The notes beneath the pieces are model-generated. The model was not told where the DNA came from. It saw nothing but the letters and a program-made list of their open reading frames with translations, and ran no database searches. Below are positions 38,149 to 47,155 of a DNA stretch of 64,000 nucleotides, in pieces. The stretch's first letter is position 1. The number at the start of each line of letters is the position of its first letter. Made by a program: the position numbers and the translations under genes. The stretch comes from Rhodovulum robiginosum (GTDB lineage Bacteria > Pseudomonadota > Alphaproteobacteria > Rhodobacterales > Rhodobacteraceae), in the NCBI RefSeq assembly GCF_003944755.1, contig NZ_RWGU01000046.1:62001-126000 (forward strand), given 5' to 3'.

Positions 38149-41019
38149 ATGAACGGCGGCGGCAACTCTCTTCTGCTCATTGCGCTTCTCCCCTTTCTGG
38201 GTGCCCTCGTGCCCGGCCTCATGATCCGCGCCGGCCGCACCGCCTGCGCGACATTCACGGCGGTTCCGACGATCCTGGCCCTGATCCTGCTGGGTGGCCT
38301 CGTGCCCTCGGTCCTGGCCGGAGAGACAGTGCAGGCCGAGATCGCGTGGCTGCCGCAACTGGGCCTGTCGGCCAGCTTCTTCCTCGACGGGTTGGGCCTG
38401 CTCTTTGCCGGGATGATTCTCGGCATGGGCCTCTTGATCACGCTTTACGCGCGCTACTACCTTTCCGGCGACGACCCGATGGGGCAGTTCTATACCTATC
38501 TGCTGCTGTTCCAGGGTGCGATGCTGGGCATCGTTATCTCTGATAACATTCTGCTTTTGCTTATTTTCTGGGAACTGACCAGCCTGACGTCGTTCTTGTT
38601 GATCGGCTATTGGAAACACCTGCCCGAGGGCCGGCAGGGCGCGCGGATGGCGCTGGCGGTGACCGGGGCAGGCGGGCTGGCGATGATCGGCGGGATGCTG
38701 ATCCTGGGGCAGATCGCGGGCAGCTACGAGCTGACCGACATCCTGTCGGAAGGTGACGCGATCCGGGCGTCGGACTGGTACCTCCCGGCGCTCATCCTGA
38801 TCCTGATCGGGGCCTTTGCCAAGTCGGCGCAGTTCCCGCTGCATTTCTGGCTGCCCCATGCCATGGCGGCACCGACGCCGGTGTCGGCCTATCTTCACTC
38901 GGCCACGATGGTCAAGGCGGGCATCTTCCTTATGGCGCGGATGTGGCCGGTGCTGTCGGGGACCGAGGCCTGGTTCTACATCGTCTCGACCACCGGTCTG
39001 GTAACGATGGTCCTGGGTGCGCTGATCGCGCTGTTCAAGGATGATCTCAAGGCGCTTCTCGCCTATTCGACGGTCAGCCACCTTGGGCTTTTGACGATGC
39101 TGCTGGGGTTCGGCACCAAGATTGCCGCGGTGACTGCCGTCTTTCACGTCATCAACCATTTCACCTTCAAGGCCGCGCTTTTCATGTCGGCCGGGATCAT
39201 CGATCACGAGACCGGCACGCGCGACATCAGGCGGTTGGGCGGGCTCGCACGGCTGATGCCGGTGACGGCCGCGCTGGGCGCGGTCACGGCGCTGTCGATG
39301 GCGGGTATCCCGCTGCTGAACGGGTTCCTGTCGAAAGAGATGATGCTGGAAGAGGCCGCGCACACCGTCTGGGCCGGCAGCCATCTGGCGGTGCCGGTGG
39401 TGGCGACGCTGGGCGCCTTGTTGTCGGTGGCGTATTCGTTCCGCTTCGTGGCGCATGTGTTCCTCGGACCGGAGCGTGACGACTACCCGTCCAAGCCGCA
39501 CGACCCACCCTTCGGCATGTGGGCGCCGCCGGCGCTGCTGGCGCTGCTGGTGGTGCTGATCGGCATCTTGCCGGCGGCCGTCGCGGGGCCGCTGGTGGCG
39601 GTGGCCGGCGGTGCCGTGGTCGGCGGGGAATTGCCCTATTATTCGCTCAAGATCTGGCACGGGATCACGCCGGCCCTGTTCATGTCGATCGCTGCGGTGG
39701 CCGGCGGTGCGGTGTTGCTGGCGTTGCATCGCCCGCTCGACCGCGCCTGGCGGGCCGCGCCCCGCCCCGAGGCCAAGGCCATCTTCGATGCGTTCGTCGC
39801 GCGGGCCGTCGCGCTGTCGGGCCGGATCACCACCGGTCTGCACAACGGCGCGATCAGCCGCTACCTGGCGATCTTCGTCTTGACGACCGTCGCGCTGGGC
39901 TTTCTCGCCTGGATGGGCGGCGACATGTCCGCGCCGACGCGCGCGCTGTTGCCGGTCCCGGCCGTTGTGGGCGTGGGATGGGTGCTGCTGATCGTGGCGA
40001 CGATGCTGGTGGTCACGATGCATCGCTATCGGTTTCTGGCGCTTGTCCTGATCGGGGTCGTCGGGCTGATGGTCTCGTCGGGGTTCATCTACCTGTCCGC
40101 CCCCGACCTTGCGCTGACGCAGATCTCGGTCGAGACCGTGACGATCATGCTGCTGCTGCTGGCGCTGCATTTCATGCCAAAGACAACCCCGAGGGAAAGC
40201 CCGGTGATGCTGCGCGTGCGCGACGGGGCGATCGCAATTGCCGCCGGCGTGGGCGTCGCGGCCCTGTCGATGGTCTTTCTGCTGCGCGACTTCTCTTCGA
40301 TCTCGCAATACTTCCTTGCCAATTCCTATGAGGGCGGGGGCGGCACGAATGTCGTCAACGTGATCCTCGTCGATTTCCGCGGCTACGACACCTACGGAGA
40401 GATCATCGTGCTGGGCATCGCCGGTCTGACGATCTTTGCGCTGATGGAAACATTGCTGAGCGGGCCCGCGGGCCGGCGGTTGCTGAACCGGGATTATTCC
40501 CGCGACCGGTCGCGCGACCGGCACCCGCTGATGATGGTGGTGGCCACGCGGGCGATGATGCCGATTGCGGCGATGGTGGGGGTCTTCATCTTCCTGCGGG
40601 GCCACAACCAGCCCGGCGGCGGGTTCGTCGCCGGGTTGGTCATGTCGATCGCGCTGTTGATGCAATACATGGCGTCGGGCTTTGCCTGGACGCAGGCGCG
40701 GCAACGGATCGAATATCACGCGATGATCGGCATCGGCGTGCTCGTCGCCGGGCTGACCGGGGCCGGTGCCTGGTTTGCCGGACAGCCCTTTCTGACCAGC
40801 GCCTTCGGCTATGTGCACCTGCCGCCCATCGAGGAATTCGAGCTGGCGACAGCGATGCTGTTCGATCTCGGGGTGTTTCTGACCGTGCTCGGCGCGGTGA
40901 TGCTGATGCTTTACAGCCTTTCGCGCATCGCGCGGCGCGCTGGCGAAACCGTGAATGTCGAACCGATGGATTACGACCCCTCCAAGAGGGTGCAGGCCAT
41001 CGAGCAGGAAGGGTCTTGA
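38149..41019 (+). CDS. mrpA: Mrp Na+/H+ antiporter subunit A-B fusion
   Basis: A large (~956 residues) multi-spanning protein: an N-terminal MrpA part related to NuoL (proton-antiporter helices with KSAQFPLHFWLPHAMAAPTP near 224-243), then a C-terminal MrpB part from about residue 780 (ATRAMMPIAAMVGVFIFLRG). Fusion of A and B is normal in alphaproteobacteria (PhaAB). It heads the Mrp operon. I chose ATG at 38149; GTG nine bases upstream is also in frame. Confidence 0.93.
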   Translation: MNGGGNSLLLIALLPFLGALVPGLMIRAGRTACATFTAVPTILALILLGGLVPSVLAGETVQAEIAWLPQLGLSASFFLDGLGLLFAGMILGMGLLITLYARYYLSGDDPMGQFYTYLLLFQGAMLGIVISDNILLLLIFWELTSLTSFLLIGYWKHLPEGRQGARMALAVTGAGGLAMIGGMLILGQIAGSYELTDILSEGDAIRASDWYLPALILILIGAFAKSAQFPLHFWLPHAMAAPTPVSAYLHSATMVKAGIFLMARMWPVLSGTEAWFYIVSTTGLVTMVLGALIALFKDDLKALLAYSTVSHLGLLTMLLGFGTKIAAVTAVFHVINHFTFKAALFMSAGIIDHETGTRDIRRLGGLARLMPVTAALGAVTALSMAGIPLLNGFLSKEMMLEEAAHTVWAGSHLAVPVVATLGALLSVAYSFRFVAHVFLGPERDDYPSKPHDPPFGMWAPPALLALLVVLIGILPAAVAGPLVAVAGGAVVGGELPYYSLKIWHGITPALFMSIAAVAGGAVLLALHRPLDRAWRAAPRPEAKAIFDAFVARAVALSGRITTGLHNGAISRYLAIFVLTTVALGFLAWMGGDMSAPTRALLPVPAVVGVGWVLLIVATMLVVTMHRYRFLALVLIGVVGLMVSSGFIYLSAPDLALTQISVETVTIMLLLLALHFMPKTTPRESPVMLRVRDGAIAIAAGVGVAALSMVFLLRDFSSISQYFLANSYEGGGGTNVVNVILVDFRGYDTYGEIIVLGIAGLTIFALMETLLSGPAGRRLLNRDYSRDRSRDRHPLMMVVATRAMMPIAAMVGVFIFLRGHNQPGGGFVAGLVMSIALLMQYMASGFAWTQARQRIEYHAMIGIGVLVAGLTGAGAWFAGQPFLTSAFGYVHLPPIEEFELATAMLFDLGVFLTVLGAVMLMLYSLSRIARRAGETVNVEPMDYDPSKRVQAIEQEGS

Positions 41020-41020
41020 T

Positions 41021-41386
41021 GTGGAGCTGATCGTCGCGAGTTCGGTCGGGATGCTGACCGCGGCCGGAGTTTACCTCGTGCTGCGGCTCAGGACTTTTCC
41101 GGTCATCCTCGGCCTCGCGTTTTTTTCCTACGCAGTCAACGTCTTCCTCTTTGCGACGGGACGGCTGGCCAGCGATATGCCGCCGATCCTGTCGAAATAC
41201 GGCGAGGCCAGTTATACCGATCCACTGCCGCAGGCGCTGGTGCTGACGGCGATCGTGATCTCGTTCGGGATGACCGCGGTGCTGGTCATGGTGGCGCTCG
41301 GCGCCTACCTGGAGGCCGACCATGACCGGATCGACATGACCGACGACGAGACAGAACAGCCGCAGGGGACTGATACGGTCAAATGA
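41021..41386 (+). CDS. mrpC: Mrp antiporter subunit C
   Basis: A 121-residue, three-helix subunit related to NuoK. GTG at 41021 is the likely start, one base after the mrpA stop, giving the N-terminus MELIVASSVGMLTAAGVYLV. It keeps the LTAIVISFGMTAVLVMVALGAY helix with conserved polar residues. The stop overlaps the mrpD start. Confidence 0.9.
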   Translation: MELIVASSVGMLTAAGVYLVLRLRTFPVILGLAFFSYAVNVFLFATGRLASDMPPILSKYGEASYTDPLPQALVLTAIVISFGMTAVLVMVALGAYLEADHDRIDMTDDETEQPQGTDTVK

Positions 41387-42945
41387 ACCACTGGATCATC
41401 GCGCCCGTCGTTCTGCCGGCCCTGCTGGCCCCGCTGATCGCCTTCGTGATGCGGCACGACTTCACATTGGCCCGCGCGGCGTCATTCGCCGGAACCATCG
41501 CCCTGACCGCCACCGCGCTGGGGCTGTTCGTTCTCGCCGCCGACGGGGGAACGCATGTCTACCGGCTGGGCGGCTGGCCGGCGCCGTTCGGGATCGTGCT
41601 GGTGCTCGACCGGTTATCGGCCATGATGGTCTTGCTTACCGCGCTACTTGCGCTTGTCGTATTGCTGCACGCGGTCTCGACCGGGTGGGATACGCGCGGC
41701 AGGCATTTCCATGCCCTGTTCCAGTTTCAGCTCATGGGGATCTGCGGTGCCTTCCTGACCGGCGACGCCTTTAACCTGTTCGTCTTTTTCGAGGTCCTTC
41801 TGATCGCCTCTTACGGGCTGATGATCCATGGCGGCGGCCGGGTGCGGATACAGGCCGGGCTGCAATACGTGGTGATGAACCTCGCAGGATCGACCCTTTT
41901 CCTGTTCGCCCTCGGCACGCTCTACGCGGCCACCGGGACGCTCAACATCGCCGATCTGGCCCTCAAGGTGGACAGCATTCCGGTCGAGGACGCGGCGCTT
42001 GTTCGCGTGGCGGCGACGCTGTTGCTTATCGTCTTCGCCATCAAAGCGGCGCTCTTTCCGATCCAGTTCTGGCTGCCGGCCACCTATGCCAACGCCCCCG
42101 CTCCGGTGGCTGCGCTCTTTGCGATCATGACCAAGGTCGGGGCCTATGCCATCGTGCGTATCTACACGATCGTTTTCGGCCCCGAGGTCGCCGCGACCAC
42201 CGGCCTGCCCGAAACCTGGCTGTTCCCCGCCGCGCTGGTGACCATCGCCATCGGGTCTATCGGTGTGCTCGGCGCGCGCCGGCTGATGCCGATGCTGTCG
42301 TTCAGCGTTATCGCCTCGATGGGCACGCTGATGGTGGCGGTCGCGGTCTTCACGCCCTACGCCACGACCGCGGCGCTTTACTATCTGGTGCATTCCACCT
42401 TTGCGGCGGCGGCGCTGTTCCTGCTGGCCGATCTGATCGTCTCTCGCCGCGGCGGCGAAGACGGGCTGAGCCCGCGGAGCCCGACGGTGCAGAACGGGCT
42501 GTTCGCCGCGCTGTTTTTCGGCGCCGCGATCGGCATGGCCGGGATGCCGCCGCTCAGCGGGTTTCTGGGCAAGCTGATGGTGCTCGATGCGCTGCGCGAC
42601 CCGTCCCATATGGTTTGGGGCTGGACCGTGATCCTTGTGGGCTCGCTTTTTCTCATCGTCGGGTTCGCGCGGGCGGGCAGCATCCTGTTCTGGAAATCGA
42701 CGGTGACGCCCGTGCCCGAGGCGGCCGACAGCGCGGAAGACGAAGAGGAAGACGGCCAAGACCCGGCGAGCCCGCCACCGGCCGGCGCGCTGGAACTGGC
42801 GCCGGTGGTGGCCGCCATGGCGGCCATGGTCCTGCTTTCCGTACTGGCCGGGCCGGCGGCCTCATACCTCGAGGCGACATCGGCGCAATTGCACGACCGG
42901 TCGGGGTACATCACCGCCGTGCTGGGCATTCAGGAAAGGGACTGA
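41383..42945 (+). CDS. mrpD: Mrp antiporter subunit D
   Basis: A 520-residue antiporter subunit of the NuoM/N-like family with about 14 helices. Conserved charged residues appear in FFEVLLIASYGLMIHG near 130-145 (Glu) and KAALFPIQFWLPATYANAPA near 219-238 (Lys). A short acidic insert (EAADSAEDEEEDGQDP) lies near residue 450. The overlap with mrpC (ATGA) indicates coupling. Confidence 0.93.
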   Translation: MNHWIIAPVVLPALLAPLIAFVMRHDFTLARAASFAGTIALTATALGLFVLAADGGTHVYRLGGWPAPFGIVLVLDRLSAMMVLLTALLALVVLLHAVSTGWDTRGRHFHALFQFQLMGICGAFLTGDAFNLFVFFEVLLIASYGLMIHGGGRVRIQAGLQYVVMNLAGSTLFLFALGTLYAATGTLNIADLALKVDSIPVEDAALVRVAATLLLIVFAIKAALFPIQFWLPATYANAPAPVAALFAIMTKVGAYAIVRIYTIVFGPEVAATTGLPETWLFPAALVTIAIGSIGVLGARRLMPMLSFSVIASMGTLMVAVAVFTPYATTAALYYLVHSTFAAAALFLLADLIVSRRGGEDGLSPRSPTVQNGLFAALFFGAAIGMAGMPPLSGFLGKLMVLDALRDPSHMVWGWTVILVGSLFLIVGFARAGSILFWKSTVTPVPEAADSAEDEEEDGQDPASPPPAGALELAPVVAAMAAMVLLSVLAGPAASYLEATSAQLHDRSGYITAVLGIQERD

Positions 42946-42948
42946 GCA

Positions 42949-43440
42949 ATGCTCAAGCGCGTCTTCCCACATCCGCTGTTGTCCCTCGCGCTGACCTTGG
43001 TCTGGCTGGGGCTGGTCAACACGATCACGCTGGGCAATCTCCTGCTCGGGGCCGTTCTGGGGATCGTGCTGTCCTTGTTGACGGCGCCCTACTGGCCGAA
43101 CCGTCCGAAGATTCACAACCCCAAGGTGATCGTCGAATACGCCCTCGTCGTGCTGTGGGACATTGTCGTGGCCAATATCGAGGTTGCGCGGATCATCGCC
43201 TTCCGGCGCAATGCAGACATCCGCTCGAAATGGATCGTCGTGCCGCTGGAGCTGACCTCGGCCGAGGCGATCACCGTGCTGGCCGGCACGATCACCATGA
43301 CGCCGGGCACGGTCTCGGCCATGCTTTCGGCCGATGGCGGCAGCATCCTCGTCCACTGCCTGCATACGGACGACCCCGACGCTGTTCGTGACACGATCAA
43401 ATCCCGCTACGAGTGGCGGCTGAAGGAGATTTTCCAATGA
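42949..43440 (+). CDS. mrpE: Mrp antiporter subunit E
   Basis: A 163-residue protein with one or two N-terminal helices (LSLALTLVWLGLVNTITLGN) and a cytoplasmic domain. Its signature segments are LLGAVLGIVLSLL, VIVEYALVVLWDIVVANIEVARI and TITMTPGTVSAMLSADGGSI. It starts three bases after mrpD and overlaps mrpF by four bases. Confidence 0.92.
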   Translation: MLKRVFPHPLLSLALTLVWLGLVNTITLGNLLLGAVLGIVLSLLTAPYWPNRPKIHNPKVIVEYALVVLWDIVVANIEVARIIAFRRNADIRSKWIVVPLELTSAEAITVLAGTITMTPGTVSAMLSADGGSILVHCLHTDDPDAVRDTIKSRYEWRLKEIFQ

Positions 43441-43706
43441 TTGAGGCCGCGCTGCACTTCGCTTTCGGCTGCTATGGGTTGGGGCTTCTCTTCAATCTCT
43501 GGAGGATCACGCGCGGGCCGGCCCTGGCGGACCGCATCCTTGCGCTCGACACGATGGTGATCAATCTCATCGCGCTGCTGATCCTTTTTGGGATATCGCA
43601 GGGCACCGTGATCTATTACGAGGCATCGATGCTGGTCGCGATGGTCGGCTTCGTTTCGACCGTCGCCTATTGCCGCTTTGTGTTGCGCGGCGACATCATC
43701 GAGTGA
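43437..43706 (+). CDS. mrpF: Mrp antiporter subunit F
   Basis: An 89-residue, three-helix subunit. The segment RITRGPALADRILALDTMVIN near 25-45 is the family signature. ATG at 43437 overlaps the mrpE stop and gives the usual MIEAALHFAFG beginning. Confidence 0.92.
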   Translation: MIEAALHFAFGCYGLGLLFNLWRITRGPALADRILALDTMVINLIALLILFGISQGTVIYYEASMLVAMVGFVSTVAYCRFVLRGDIIE

Positions 43707-43715
43707 GGGCCGCAG

Positions 43716-44135
43716 ATGGACGTTCTTATCGAAATCCTGGTCTCGCTCTTTCTCGTCATCGGGGGGCTGTTCGGCCTTGTCGGGTCGTTCGCGCTGATCA
43801 AGCTGCGAGACACCATGCAGCGCCTGCACGGGCCGACCAAGGCGACGACGCTGGGCGTGGGCGGGGTTCTCATCGCGTCGATGCTGTATTTCACCCTGGT
43901 GAAGGGCGGCTTTTCCTTCCACGAGCTGCTGATCACGCTGTTTCTGTTCCTGACCGCGCCGATCACGGCGAATTTCATCGCAAAGACGTTCATGCAGGCC
44001 CATGTGCGCAACGACGATCTGCCGGCGACCGAGCGCAGCTTCGGCTGGTCCCTTTTCGACGACCCGCCCAAAGCCATGGGCAACGGAGACGAGCCGGATG
44101 TCACGGAGGCCGAAAGCTATCCGCGCAACAGCTAA
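43716..44135 (+). CDS. mrpG: Mrp antiporter subunit G
   Basis: A 139-residue final subunit with three helices and the characteristic LVGSFALIKLRDTMQRLHGPTKATTLGVGG region (key residues Gly-Ser-x-Gly and Arg-x-x-x-Pro). The last ~35 residues form a polar tail. It completes the operon; downstream DNA changes abruptly to transposase and phage remnants. Confidence 0.92.
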   Translation: MDVLIEILVSLFLVIGGLFGLVGSFALIKLRDTMQRLHGPTKATTLGVGGVLIASMLYFTLVKGGFSFHELLITLFLFLTAPITANFIAKTFMQAHVRNDDLPATERSFGWSLFDDPPKAMGNGDEPDVTEAESYPRNS

Positions 44136-44197
44136 CCGCTCCGCGGTGCTGTCAGACGAATGCGAACTGGTCTCTGCCAGGACGGTCACGCTGCCCC

Positions 44198-44604
44198 TTA
44201 TCCCGCGCAAGGACCGCGCCACTCGGCGATAGCGGCGGTGCGGTTGGCCTTGAAGAGATGTCTGTTTGAGAGGCTGCGTTCCTGATTGGATTGGGTCGTG
44301 ACGGAAGCGTGCACGGCGGCGAACTTCTGAAGGCTTCGTATCCACCGAAACCGAAGCATCGCTCACTCTCGTCATCGGAATGGCGAATGCGAATTCTCCG
44401 CTCTGTCGTTCATGCAACGACCGGTTTCCCGTCGAGCATCAGCACCGATCTTCCTAAAGGCGGCACAATCGGCACGGAGCTTGTCGCTGACGATGACCTC
44501 GGGTTGGCCATGCGTCCGCATGGCTTTCCTGCGGAATTTCAGCGCGGCGTTCTTGTCTCGTGTCTCAGCTACGAAGCTTTCGAGCACCTCGCCCTCATGA
44601 TCCG
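44198..44604 (-). pseudogene. Degraded IS6-family transposase fragment
   Basis: About 135 codons read as the C-terminal half of an IS6/IS26-type DDE transposase: DHEGEVLESFVAETRDKNAA, then VSDKLRADCAAF and NDRAENSHSPFR, then AMLRFRWIRSLQKFAAVHAS up to a normal C-terminus and TAA. Two in-frame TGA codons (forward 44372-44374 and 44363-44365) interrupt it; each looks like CGA (Arg) changed to TGA. The N-terminal helix-turn-helix and the first catalytic Asp are missing. The second Asp and the Glu of the DDE triad remain. It is dead and marks the border of the accessory region. Confidence 0.85.
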
Positions 44605-44708
44605 TAGCTCACTGACGTGGCCACTGCTCAGCCCCTCCTTCATAACCCTCGAATACAACGGAAAAATCCGGCCGCAGCCGGATCGGGAGAACGCTTTCGC
44701 GGGGGCAA

Positions 44709-44741
44709 GTGGCGGAGGGGGTGGGTCTGGGGGCCAACGTT
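44709..44741 (+). repeat. Imperfect direct repeat, left copy
   Basis: This 33-base segment beginning gtggcggaggg matches the one at 47052-47084 in 27 of 33 positions. Its core reads like the complement of a tRNA 3' end (acceptor arm ending ccctccgcca). The pair flanks the MuF toxin-immunity module and could be old attachment or duplication scars. Confidence 0.45.
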
Positions 44742-44795
44742 CTCCACCTCCTCGACGACTATTTTCAGGCAGTAAACCTATTTCGGATCAATAGG

Positions 44796-45359
44796 TTAGG
44801 ATGCTCTGCTGATATCGATCGCCGCCGCGACTGCCTCCCCTAGTTCAGCATTTGAAACGGATTCCGGCAACCGAACCGGCTCGTGTCCCTTGATCCCCTC
44901 CCAAGCGCCGCGGCCGAGATGGAGCAACGGACGCAGTTCGATTGCGCCATCTCGCATGGTAACGGAAACCAGTCCTGCTCCGTTGTAGAGCGCCTTGCGG
45001 GTCTTGATGCCTGCACGACGTTTCAGGTCGTCCTCCTGCGCCCTGATCTCGTCTTCGGTCGGCGGGCGCATAACGGTGTCCCACTCGGGATGGTCGGGGG
45101 TGATGAAGCGGCTCGCGGCAAGCGCGTCGTGCACCGCTCTGCCGAGGTCCTCGCGCGGAGGTTCCGGATCCAGAAACGCCGCATAGCCCCTGGGATCGCC
45201 AACCGCCGCCCGATACACAGCCTGCGAGAAGATATGGGTAAAATGGCGGAGGGCTTCGACCGTCGCGACGCTCCTTCTCGCGGGTGGCGGCGAGGGTGGC
45301 GGTTTCGGCTTCCGTGCGTTCTGGGCCTTCAACTGGGCCAGTGCCTTTGCAAAGCTCAT
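44796..45359 (-). CDS. CdiI-like immunity protein for MuF toxin 1 (probable)
   Basis: A 187-residue acidic protein. Its ATG overlaps the TGA of the MuF-toxin gene by four bases, the classic toxin-then-immunity arrangement. The C-terminal part (GHEPVRLPESVSNAELGEAV and onward to AAAIDISR) resembles contact-dependent inhibition immunity proteins that end in an SxxELGxAVxxAL motif. It is expected to bind and block the nuclease tail of the upstream protein. This rests on position and on a recalled family pattern, not on a database match. Confidence 0.7.
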   Translation of the reverse strand: MSFAKALAQLKAQNARKPKPPPSPPPARRSVATVEALRHFTHIFSQAVYRAAVGDPRGYAAFLDPEPPREDLGRAVHDALAASRFITPDHPEWDTVMRPPTEDEIRAQEDDLKRRAGIKTRKALYNGAGLVSVTMRDGAIELRPLLHLGRGAWEGIKGHEPVRLPESVSNAELGEAVAAAIDISRAS

Positions 45360-46978
45360 TGCACGAACCTCACGTTCACCTCGATCCCGCGATCGGTAGC
45401 ATAGTCGATGGCGCGTTGAATTTGTATCACCTGTTCCGGGGTCGTGTTGAACGGCACAGCGAGTTCGAGGCGACGCGGCTCGATCTGCCCTGGTTGGATA
45501 GTGAAGTTGCGTCGCTGGCCATCCTCGAACAGCTCGATCCGGTCGATGTAGTCCCGCAGCCTGCCGAAGATGCGGCTCGGGCGATCGACATATGTGGGCG
45601 CTCGAGTGTCGAGCGTCTTGGCGCTCGTCGCGAGACCGCTATCAAAATCAAAGAAATCAAAGGTCGGGAACGTCGGCGGCGAACGCAGGCCATAGTCACC
45701 TCCGGCCTCCAGAAGGTCCTCCCACGGCTCGCCTTGCGACCGGATCGGGCCGGACCAGGCGATGCCGGGATTGTCGAGAACGTCCCAATCCGGCTCGGCC
45801 GGATGACGCCGCAGGCGCGCGATCTCCGCCGCGAGGGTGCCCACGAGACCATCTGGCGCATCGGGGCGGTGCCGCCGACCAAGTCGAGCCAGAAGTTTCG
45901 GCGCCAAAATGCCCGGCGCAATGTTGAGCCCCAGCATGGTCTCGAGCCACGCCCGTTCACGGATCGCATCCTCCAGTTGCGCTTGCGTCGCGAGACCCTC
46001 GCGATAGGCCTCATCGATCAACGCCACCCGGCGTTCGGTGGCCAAGACGTAGTCGGCAAATGCCTCTGCCAGCTCAGTCGCATTCTGAAACGCCGCGACG
46101 AACGTGGCGACGGCGGCGTCGATCCGGCGTCGTATCTCGGCAAGGTCTTCCGCCTCCTGCGGCGAGAGCGTGCCCAAGGCCTCTTCGACACGAAGGTTCA
46201 CATAACGCCCGACTGCGCGGGCTTGGTCGGGGAACTCGGAAATCGACGTTACGACCTGCCCGAGGAATTCGCCGACGGCATCCCACGTGCCATCCCATTC
46301 CGCCGCCGCCCGTCCCGCCCAATAGGAGGCGCCCGTGTCAGGCAGATAATCGGGTTCATCCGGTAGATGGGGTACGGCCCAGCAGCGACAGTTGATGTCC
46401 TGGCCCGGGTGCTTGCCCTCCGGCGGCGGCGTGTCCCAATCGAAAACCTGGCCGGAATAATCCGCGTGGCTCTCGCGATCCTTTCCGTCGCCCTGCGATC
46501 TCCAGATGTATTGTTCGATTCCGAGCGCGCGCTGGCGCAACTCGTTGACCAGCCCGCGAAACCCGAGCGCGAGCCCCGCCTCCATCGCCTGCCGCACCGG
46601 CCGGAGCCTGGCGGGATGCGAATGCCATTCCGCCCATAGCGTTTCCATCCGCTGGTCCCAAGCGTCCAGCGTTGCCTCGCGGGCTTCGGTAAAGTCGGCT
46701 AGGTCGTCCCCGGTCAGGGGCGGCGAGAACGAGTCTGCGATCGCCGCGAGCAGCAGCCTGGCGTTTTCGGCGGCGATGTCGTCGAGTTGCTCCGCGAAGG
46801 CGTTCCGAAGCATCAGGTAGTTCGGGATCTCGGCCTTGATCGACAGATCGACCCGGCGCCCGAACCAGCCATGCGCCGATTTTAAAAACACAAACTCCCC
46901 GTTTCCCCCTGTCCGAAGAAACCGGTTGAAATCGTTCTGCATTAGGACACCGGTCATGGATTTCTTGGCCGGCAGCAT
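45356..46978 (-). CDS. MuF phage-head domain fused to a CdiA-type nuclease toxin
   Basis: A 540-residue chimera. Residues ~95-200 form a Mu F-like minor head domain, with YIWRSQGDGKDRESHADYSG near 157-176 and KHPGQDINCRCWAVP near 189-203 (the HPGxxxxCRC signature). Residues ~200-400 are a helical linker. Residues ~408-540 look like a C-terminal toxin: EPWEDLLEA (Glu420), FPTFDFFDFDSGLATSAKTL (Asp441, Asp444, Lys454), ending LELAVPFNTTPEQ and GIEVNVRF. That pattern fits CdiA-type PD-(D/E)XK-like nuclease domains. Apart from a lysis cassette and damaged head/tail genes 10-17 kb away, no terminase, portal or capsid gene is present, so it cannot form a complete phage here. The immunity gene overlaps its end. 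Confidence 0.8.
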   Translation of the reverse strand: MLPAKKSMTGVLMQNDFNRFLRTGGNGEFVFLKSAHGWFGRRVDLSIKAEIPNYLMLRNAFAEQLDDIAAENARLLLAAIADSFSPPLTGDDLADFTEAREATLDAWDQRMETLWAEWHSHPARLRPVRQAMEAGLALGFRGLVNELRQRALGIEQYIWRSQGDGKDRESHADYSGQVFDWDTPPPEGKHPGQDINCRCWAVPHLPDEPDYLPDTGASYWAGRAAAEWDGTWDAVGEFLGQVVTSISEFPDQARAVGRYVNLRVEEALGTLSPQEAEDLAEIRRRIDAAVATFVAAFQNATELAEAFADYVLATERRVALIDEAYREGLATQAQLEDAIRERAWLETMLGLNIAPGILAPKLLARLGRRHRPDAPDGLVGTLAAEIARLRRHPAEPDWDVLDNPGIAWSGPIRSQGEPWEDLLEAGGDYGLRSPPTFPTFDFFDFDSGLATSAKTLDTRAPTYVDRPSRIFGRLRDYIDRIELFEDGQRRNFTIQPGQIEPRRLELAVPFNTTPEQVIQIQRAIDYATDRGIEVNVRFVQ

Positions 46979-47051
46979 GCCGCGTACCAGTCAACGGGTC
47001 GGCAACCGTGCGTGCGCACCCGATAAACGGTTGGATTTCAGGGGCGTTCGG

Positions 47052-47084
47052 GTGGCGGAGGGGATGGGCCTGACGTCCAACCTT
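47052..47084 (+). repeat. Imperfect direct repeat, right copy
   Basis: The partner of 44709-44741 (27/33 identical), lying just upstream of the MuF-toxin gene. See that entry for its possible tRNA-end origin. Confidence 0.45.
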
Positions 47085-47155
47085 CGCCAGTTGTTAAGTA
47101 ATTGATATTGCTTGACTTAAATCAGCTGGCGCATGCCAGCCCTTCCGTGATGTCA

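Noticed and set aside
38131-40818. 895-residue minus-strand frame opposite mrpA
   Set aside because: Shadow of the Mrp operon; no domain, His/Arg/Gln-rich composition.
44291-44794. 167-residue + strand frame over the IS6 remnant
   Set aside because: The minus strand clearly encodes transposase residues; the + strand frame has no recognisable domain and is a shadow.
44709-47084. Calling the flanking 33-base repeats proven attachment sites
   Set aside because: They are only 27/33 identical and no integrase or intact tRNA gene is in the window, so the link to a tRNA is kept as an inference.
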